Shown here piece after piece: positions 59,331-64,000 of a stretch of DNA of 64,000 nucleotides. Below the pieces are notes generated by a model. The model searched no databases, was not told the origin of the DNA, and worked only from the letters and a program-made list of their open reading frames with translations. This DNA is from Paludibacteraceae bacterium (GTDB lineage Bacteria; Bacteroidota; Bacteroidia; Bacteroidales; Paludibacteraceae): positions 124,001 to 188,000 of the forward strand of contig JAFVBR010000039.1 in NCBI GenBank assembly GCA_017479885.1, in the 5' to 3' direction. A program made the position numbers and the translations under genes. Position 1 is the stretch's first letter, and each line of letters opens with the position of its first letter.

Positions 59331-59729
59331 TTATTGAATCAAGACTGACAACACCTCTTCGATAGCTTGCTCTGCCGCATGTGGGTGTGTAGCAGCATCT
59401 CCGCTCTTACGTATGCCGATACACTCTGCCGTGCTTCTTGTAGCAGCACACCAGTGATAGCCTTTAGCAACGTTGCAAAGATTGTTCGGAACGATCCATA
59501 TCTCTACACCCTTTCTCTTGCGCAGCCAGTCCATAGTCGTAGCAAGCGTAGGAGCAGCCCAACCGCTTTCTTCATCATCATTGCAAAAACGACCTTTGCA
59601 TAATTCGTATCGGGAGAAACTATCATTATGCGATGTCTTCTCATAATAATTCCCAACCGTCATGTCAAATCCTAAATCTCGCAATTTCATTGCGGCATTA
59701 AGCGATACTTTTTTTGTACTTGTAGTCAT
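59331..59729 (-). CDS. Hypothetical protein
   Basis: This 132-residue protein has a region like a phage structural or enzyme adaptor (TTSTKKVSLNAAMKLRDLGFDMTV, then AAPTLATTMDWLRKRKGVEIWI). It resembles proteins of Bacteroidetes phages of unknown role. Confidence 0.55.
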   Translation of the reverse strand: MTTSTKKVSLNAAMKLRDLGFDMTVGNYYEKTSHNDSFSRYELCKGRFCNDDEESGWAAPTLATTMDWLRKRKGVEIWIVPNNLCNVAKGYHWCAATRSTAECIGIRKSGDAATHPHAAEQAIEEVLSVLIQ

Positions 59730-59928
59730 AATGCTAATTTGTTTTTAATCGCAGTATCAAAATCAAGACGTGAACAGTCCTTGCCTGATATATTCCTTTC
59801 GGAATAACATTTGAGTATTCTATATGCGTGTATTATTTTTCATTGCATTATAGGGTTTAGCAGGCACTATACAATAACACCGTACACCTTGCATCTACAA
59901 ATAACAGTGATGGCACAAAGCAATATAT

Positions 59929-60303
59929 TTATAATTGTATTTCATCTTCAATTCCACAAAGTTTGAAAGCGTGCTGAAGTTGGTGAATGTAAGTAACATT
60001 CATACTTACATTTGTACCGCAGTTGATGTTCCAGTTACTATGACCGTCTGCATAGTTTCCTCCATAAATATGTAGTCCATAACATTCCCAATAGTCTCCA
60101 AACACAAAGTCGTGAAAGACAAACCCATTTTTGTTTAAGATTTCGGGAGTAATAGCGATGGGGAACAACTCATCTATGTGAACGAGGCGATAGGCATTGG
60201 GGCTAATGCTAATTAAGCACTCTTCTTCTCTAATTTCTAAAATTCTTTTGGGAGTATTTTCATATAAAACCCAGTCTTCCAACATCAGTTCATTTGCTTT
60301 CAT
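59929..60303 (-). CDS. Phage small-protein family member
   Basis: This 124-residue protein is an intact relative of the amber-interrupted gene at 30191: FPIAITPEILNKNGFV in the middle and IHQLQHAFKLCGIEDEI at the end. The protein at 62020 ends alike. The shared C-terminal helix may bind a partner. Function unknown. Confidence 0.6.
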   Translation of the reverse strand: MKANELMLEDWVLYENTPKRILEIREEECLISISPNAYRLVHIDELFPIAITPEILNKNGFVFHDFVFGDYWECYGLHIYGGNYADGHSNWNINCGTNVSMNVTYIHQLQHAFKLCGIEDEIQL

Positions 60304-60473
60304 AACTCAACAATTTCTATAGGTTGTGATATCCATTTTACTGCTTCTTCTGCTTTCTTCTTGGTAGAAAATAGTGCCTTGTGTTTTTGTGAGGATGCCC
60401 AATAAGTGAGCAGCCATTTACCGTTTTCTCTATTTTTCAAGGCATACAAATGTTCGTATTCTGTTGCTTTCAT
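60300..60473 (-). CDS. Small hypothetical protein
   Basis: This 57-residue basic protein (MKATEYEHLYALKNRENGKW) with a KKAEEAVKWI helix overlaps the next gene as ATGA. No family was recognised. Confidence 0.5.
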   Translation of the reverse strand: MKATEYEHLYALKNRENGKWLLTYWASSQKHKALFSTKKKAEEAVKWISQPIEIVEL

Positions 60474-60475
60474 AA

Positions 60476-61012
60476 CTAATCTTCGTTTTTATATATTCGT
60501 ACTTTGCCGTGCATGTCTTTTGCAAGTATATACGGCTTTCGGTTTAACATAAAGTGTAGCAGCGGCTCATCGCCTAACGCTCTCGTCAGCTTAAGTTCGG
60601 AGATATGCCAATAATAGGCTTTTCTATGCGGCTCTTTCTCTCGTTGCCACATGCCCAAAATCCGAATACCGTCCTTCAGACAACGCTCTGCTCGCCGAGT
60701 CTTTTTATCATAGAACAGGTTAAGGAGTTCGCGCCTCTTTCGTTCATCAAGATTGACATGGAATGTGAGTGTCTTCGGCTCTGTATTGGCATGCAGACAA
60801 TTACATTTAGTCGGGTTTTGAACAGCGGGAGTGTCGAGGGTTGCTGCGTGTGTGAAGTCAAGTCCGTCCTCTTTCAATGGGGGCAACTCGTGCCAATCAT
60901 CACCGCTGTTGCTCTTTCTGATATACACTTTGGGCTGTGAACTTTTCATTTCTGCAAGAATTTTAGGATATGTGTGTGAGGAGCGTCCTCCGAATTTAAT
61001 TTCACGTGTCAT
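60476..61012 (-). CDS. Hypothetical protein
   Basis: This 178-residue protein is basic in the middle (LDERKRRELLNLFYDKKTRRAERCLKDGIRI). The N-terminal MTREIKFGGRS is similar to the YopX start but the rest is not. No assignment. Confidence 0.55.
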   Translation of the reverse strand: MTREIKFGGRSSHTYPKILAEMKSSQPKVYIRKSNSGDDWHELPPLKEDGLDFTHAATLDTPAVQNPTKCNCLHANTEPKTLTFHVNLDERKRRELLNLFYDKKTRRAERCLKDGIRILGMWQREKEPHRKAYYWHISELKLTRALGDEPLLHFMLNRKPYILAKDMHGKVRIYKNED

Positions 61013-61024
61013 AGATGTTCTCTT

Positions 61025-61576
61025 TTAATACATCTTCTTCTTAAACTCGTCTCCAAGCACAGGAGAAAAGCGTTTGACTAAATTCAATACCAGATTGCCG
61101 CTCATTCCTGAATGTCCTTGTTCATAAAATACCTTTTCTGCTTGTTCCAAAGCCGTAGCGGTATCTTCTTTATTATACATCAGCACACGGATAATATCAA
61201 GCATGGATTGTATCTCCATTCCATGATACAAGTCGCTGCACCGAATTGGCAATATCTTGACAAAATAATCCCACTCGCTTTCCTTAATGAACCCTTTGGC
61301 TTTTTCCTTGTATTCCTCCACCGTAGCAGGGACGCGCTCTTGGTGCTCTTTCTCCTGTCGTTTATACTCTTCTGCCCTTTTGCGCAAATCCTCATCGAAC
61401 TCGGCTTTACTCTTTCCCGTAATAATCTGATAGCACTTGTCCAATGTCATTTGGCTTGTAATAGTGTGGTCGTTGAATGAGCCGGACGTTACATCTCCTG
61501 TCCTAATTGCTTCTTCGTGAAGCGAGCGAAATGCATCATCTATTCCCATCCCTGCATGAAAATCTACTTGTGTCAT
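61025..61576 (-). CDS. Hypothetical helical protein
   Basis: This 183-residue helical protein has a charged coiled stretch (AEFDEDLRKRAEEYKRQEKEHQ). No family was assigned. Confidence 0.55.
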   Translation of the reverse strand: MTQVDFHAGMGIDDAFRSLHEEAIRTGDVTSGSFNDHTITSQMTLDKCYQIITGKSKAEFDEDLRKRAEEYKRQEKEHQERVPATVEEYKEKAKGFIKESEWDYFVKILPIRCSDLYHGMEIQSMLDIIRVLMYNKEDTATALEQAEKVFYEQGHSGMSGNLVLNLVKRFSPVLGDEFKKKMY

Positions 61577-61657
61577 AATTTTAGTTATTTAGTTGTATTT
61601 AGAACGCACATTTGCGCTGCTCTTATTGCTCCTATTTCTCTTGTCATAATAGAGTGA

Positions 61658-62023
61658 CTATTTTTGTTTTTTCTTGTTTTTACCGCCGTTCTGACGTATC
61701 AATTCGTCAAAATACTCTTGTCTGCTCGGTATGTCGTACCTCTCTTTTTCTTCGGGAGTCGGCTCTCGCTCTTCTCCGCATTTCGCACAACGCATGAGCG
61801 TAAACGCTCGATGTGAAGTGGACGTTGGTTGCCAGTTGTGCTGACCGTCATTCAAGCAGTCTGCTTTGTAAGACTCAAACATGATTTCGATGCTTGCAGT
61901 CGCAATGAAACGCCGTCTGCAATTTCTGCACTCTACGATGCTGTCTTCGCCGTCTCGTAAGTTTAAGTTTTCATCGGAGACTTCAGTCGTTTTGCCACAA
62001 TATGGACATTTAATAGTACTCAT
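61658..62023 (-). CDS. Zinc ribbon protein
   Basis: From the ATG at 62023 this is a 121-residue protein with CPYCGK, then CRNCRRR, and later CAKCGEE, which gives at least three C-x2-C knuckles. The C-terminus is lysine-rich. Its start overlaps the stop of the gene upstream as ATGA. Confidence 0.65.
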   Translation of the reverse strand: MSTIKCPYCGKTTEVSDENLNLRDGEDSIVECRNCRRRFIATASIEIMFESYKADCLNDGQHNWQPTSTSHRAFTLMRCAKCGEEREPTPEEKERYDIPSRQEYFDELIRQNGGKNKKKQK

Positions 62024-62301
62024 AGTTCTATTCCTTTTATTATACCACACATACGCATAGCGTGTTGCAGGTCGTGAATTTTATAAAAATCTCTTCCAAG
62101 TGTTACTTTCTTTGTGGTGTCGCTGAACTTGTCATAAGTAGTCACCTCAATTCCCCACTCACCTACGCTACTGTCATAGTCTATTACTGTTACGATACTA
62201 TAACCGTCACCTGCATATACAGAACGTTGATAGATGGTGTAACCATTTTTGTCTTGACCCTTGCCAAAACCATTTTTCAAAAGAACATCTTCTGTAATCA
62301 T
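62020..62301 (-). CDS. Phage small-protein family member
   Basis: This 93-residue protein ends IHDLQHAMRMCGIIKGIEL, similar to the ends of 59929 and 30191. It starts ITEDVLLKNGFG, in place of the longer N-terminus of those proteins, so it may be a shorter family member. Confidence 0.55.
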   Translation of the reverse strand: MITEDVLLKNGFGKGQDKNGYTIYQRSVYAGDGYSIVTVIDYDSSVGEWGIEVTTYDKFSDTTKKVTLGRDFYKIHDLQHAMRMCGIIKGIEL

Positions 62302-62312
62302 TGCCGTATGAT

Positions 62313-62453
62313 TTATTCTGTGCTGTCTATCTCGCAGCCACAGGAGTTATAGAGATAAACTTTAGTACCTTTTACTTTGATGCAATCGCCGTCTTGCATG
62401 TTTCGCGCCCATTGTTTCATGGTGGCTTGCGCATGTAAACTCAAGTGTGCCAT
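62313..62453 (-). CDS. Small hypothetical protein
   Basis: This 46-residue protein (MAHLSLHAQATMKQWARNMQ) ends CGCEIDSTE. It fits between two neighbours with gaps of about ten bases and two bases. No family was assigned. Confidence 0.45.
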   Translation of the reverse strand: MAHLSLHAQATMKQWARNMQDGDCIKVKGTKVYLYNSCGCEIDSTE

Positions 62454-62455
62454 AA

Positions 62456-62827
62456 TTAACCTATTCTTCTGCCAAGTTTAATAATAAATACATCTTCATC
62501 GGGTGCGCCCCATTCAGGGTTGCCTCTGCCTATATCCAAGCCTTTGAACTCAAACAGCATTGTCGTTTTGCCGCCTTGCCCTTTGTGAAAACGGACTGCA
62601 TCATACTGCCGTATGCCGTAACCAAGCAGTAGTTCACGTATCTTAAAGGTCGGGTAAGTGTACATCTTTTCAAATACACCATCCCAGTATTTTTTCTGTC
62701 CGCGGTTTCTCCAATAGAGCAGGCGGTTGGCATAATACGGACGCAAATCGCGGTATTCTTCGTGCTTCTCGCCACGCTCTATCATATCAAACCACTCGTA
62801 TTTTAACGACAAATCCAGTGCGTACAT
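62456..62827 (-). CDS. ASCH-domain-like protein
   Basis: From MYALDLSLKYEWFD this is 123 residues, with the ASCH entry strand and MIERGEKHEEYRDLRPYYANRL, which matches the layout of the proteins at 7525 and 17640. A start at 62851 is also possible. It has a role in RNA or nucleoside binding by family, with no specific target. Confidence 0.7.
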   Translation of the reverse strand: MYALDLSLKYEWFDMIERGEKHEEYRDLRPYYANRLLYWRNRGQKKYWDGVFEKMYTYPTFKIRELLLGYGIRQYDAVRFHKGQGGKTTMLFEFKGLDIGRGNPEWGAPDEDVFIIKLGRRIG

Positions 62828-62831
62828 AACC

Positions 62832-63512
62832 TTACTCGTTTTGAGATTCATTATAATGGGAACGTATGTACACCTCATCTTCATCTGTTACGATGTACGC
62901 TAACTTCAGAAAGCGCATAGCCGTTTCGATGTTGTCGTCTGCTATCGGGAGGTAATCGTTTTTCAGTCGTGAAGTCAATGATATGCGCTTGTTAATCACC
63001 TCACGCGCTTCGTTGATTCGGCTGTTCATTTCCTCTAATGCCTCACTAATGCGCTCTATCAACTCATCATACTCGGCACGCGCCTTTTTGTAAGCCGTTT
63101 CAAGTTTTGCATTTTGCTCTTTTATGGCTTTATTCTGTTCGTACACGTCACTGCTATACACCGCCTGTGGTTCAACGGCTAACATGTTTCTTCGACCGTT
63201 ATAGTCTTTACCAAAACCGGGCACGAAACGCGGAATACCGTATTCGTCAAGCAATCCCGATGTCGTTGTTTGTTGCATAACGGCTAACACTTTCTCGGCG
63301 TCCTCTTTGCTTGTGAACGCAATACGTCTGCCGATAAGCGGAATGGCATACACAACCAAATCAGGTTTCAACTCTTCTGTGAGTTGCGGTTTAGTCGGTT
63401 CTACGGGGAAAACGATGCCGTTCTCTGCCAGTTCGATTTTCTTGTAGGTCTTAATCTGTTCGGGGAAGAGGTTAAAAATCTCCAAGTCCGAGAGTTCTGC
63501 AAATTTCTTCAT
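62832..63512 (-). CDS. Hypothetical coiled-coil protein
   Basis: This 226-residue protein has a conserved-looking first half (SDLEIFNLFPEQIK, then LIGRRIAFTSKEDAEKVLAVM) and a coiled coil at about residues 120-180. No family was recognised. Confidence 0.55.
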   Translation of the reverse strand: MKKFAELSDLEIFNLFPEQIKTYKKIELAENGIVFPVEPTKPQLTEELKPDLVVYAIPLIGRRIAFTSKEDAEKVLAVMQQTTTSGLLDEYGIPRFVPGFGKDYNGRRNMLAVEPQAVYSSDVYEQNKAIKEQNAKLETAYKKARAEYDELIERISEALEEMNSRINEAREVINKRISLTSRLKNDYLPIADDNIETAMRFLKLAYIVTDEDEVYIRSHYNESQNE

Positions 63513-63538
63513 GCTTCTAAAAATTTAGTTATTGAAAG

Positions 63539-63880
63539 TTATTTTATCTCAATTACATGAGCGTTATTGTACTTATATCTACTTGCTACTTTTTCAGCGG
63601 TTGCCTTGTCATTAAACAACATGGCATAACTTGCATCGTGCGACCACCAAAAACTTTTTGTCTTGTTTCTATCCACAAGGAACAATCGTTTTATCAAATG
63701 TCGGTTGTATTGTGTGGATTGTACTATTGCAAACTTGCCTTTCGCGTATGTGCTAAATTTGCTCTTTTCTGCAAGGTAAGCGCGTTTCTCTCTGTCTGAA
63801 TAAGGCTCAAAATCAGCATCTTCTTCAAAACAATCATATAAATCAGATAATGCCTCTGCCTCTGTTACGTAATCATTCAT
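63539..63880 (-). CDS. Hypothetical protein
   Basis: This 113-residue protein has an acidic start and a basic end (KATAEKVASRYKYNNAHVIEIK). The ATG is preceded by GCACAATGTT, as in the early genes at 6575, 18235, 19017 and 35075. No family was assigned. Confidence 0.55.
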   Translation of the reverse strand: MNDYVTEAEALSDLYDCFEEDADFEPYSDREKRAYLAEKSKFSTYAKGKFAIVQSTQYNRHLIKRLFLVDRNKTKSFWWSHDASYAMLFNDKATAEKVASRYKYNNAHVIEIK

Positions 63881-63893
63881 AACATTGTGCCAT

Positions 63894-64000
63894 TTAGGAG
63901 TTGTTTATATCTTTGAGGTTCACGCCGTCCACTTTGCCTTTGTCTATTGCCCTGCGAGCCTGCTTTGACAGATAGTGCTGTTTGCGAGTTCTGCCATGTT
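63894..64000 (-). CDS. Partial hypothetical protein (5' end outside window)
   Basis: The frame on the minus strand is open from the window edge to TAA at 63896-63894 and encodes a basic end with RKQHYLSKQARRAIDKGKVDG. It is cut by the window, so identity cannot be judged. Confidence 0.45.
   Translation of the reverse strand, partial: HGRTRKQHYLSKQARRAIDKGKVDGVNLKDINNS

Noticed and set aside
1..64000. CRISPR arrays and insertion sequences
   Set aside because: No regularly spaced long direct repeats with spacers and no transposase-like frame with terminal repeats were seen.

Overview
The window is part of a double-stranded DNA tailed phage (siphovirus type) that infects a member of the Bacteroidetes, probably a gut Bacteroides, Parabacteroides or Prevotella. 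The host call rests on promoters: several intergenic gaps carry the Bacteroidetes pair TTTG-N20-TAnnTTTG instead of a sigma-70 -35/-10. It also rests on families common in Bacteroidetes phages (DUF4373 replication protein, DUF2958, DUF4494, DUF4942 methylase, YopX, amidoligase). Neither end of the window is a genome end; partial genes run off both sides. No lysis genes or integrase were recognised.

Layout. (1) 1-6.4 kb, plus strand: an SSB-like protein, a structured non-coding stretch, tRNA-Ser, and a replication block whose DUF4373 gene contains a helically phased iteron array followed by an A-rich tract, like a lambda-type origin. A methylase and small genes follow. (2) 6.4-9.6 kb: an operon behind the first copy of a repeated promoter/leader. 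(3) 8.9-13.0 kb: a cassette of small basic proteins with a shared C-terminal tail (consensus GLxxG), mixed with a PAPS-reductase-like enzyme, a GNAT-like domain protein and a possible BECR-fold nuclease; it adjoins the packaging genes. (4) 13.0-18.0 kb: a minus-strand tRNA with its own promoter, ParB, terminase subunits, portal and an ASCH protein. (5) 18.0-34.2 kb: two early operons with a MutS domain-I protein, methylases, SF2 helicase, alpha-CTD-like protein, cysteine peptidase, PAPS reductase, RtcB and many small genes, ending with dUTPase. (6) 34.2-36.6 kb: a divergent control region (tandem-HTH repressor on the minus strand, repeated promoter on the plus strand) and an amidoligase/glutamine-amidotransferase pair. 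(7) 36.9-55.4 kb: scaffold, decoration and capsid proteins, connectors, tail tube, tail chaperone, a 2051-residue tape measure and tail-tip proteins. (8) 55.4-64.0 kb, minus strand: a lipoprotein with its own promoter, then a second accessory operon with a radical SAM enzyme, a sigma-region-4/alpha-CTD chimera, a methylase and small genes.

How it fits together. Four near-copies of one promoter/leader (upstream of 6575, 18235, 24698 and 35075) suggest a co-regulated early regulon, plausibly controlled by the repressor at 34268-34735. A different motif, TGTAATTTTGTRGCG without a good -33 box, precedes the tagged-protein cassette and the structural operon and may be a late promoter class. Three genes are thrown out of frame at G/C runs of 8-9 bases and one is cut by a single amber codon; these could be switching, decay or sequencing error. 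The candidate new system is the tail-tagged protein cassette, which I read as possible capsid cargo; that reading is inference.
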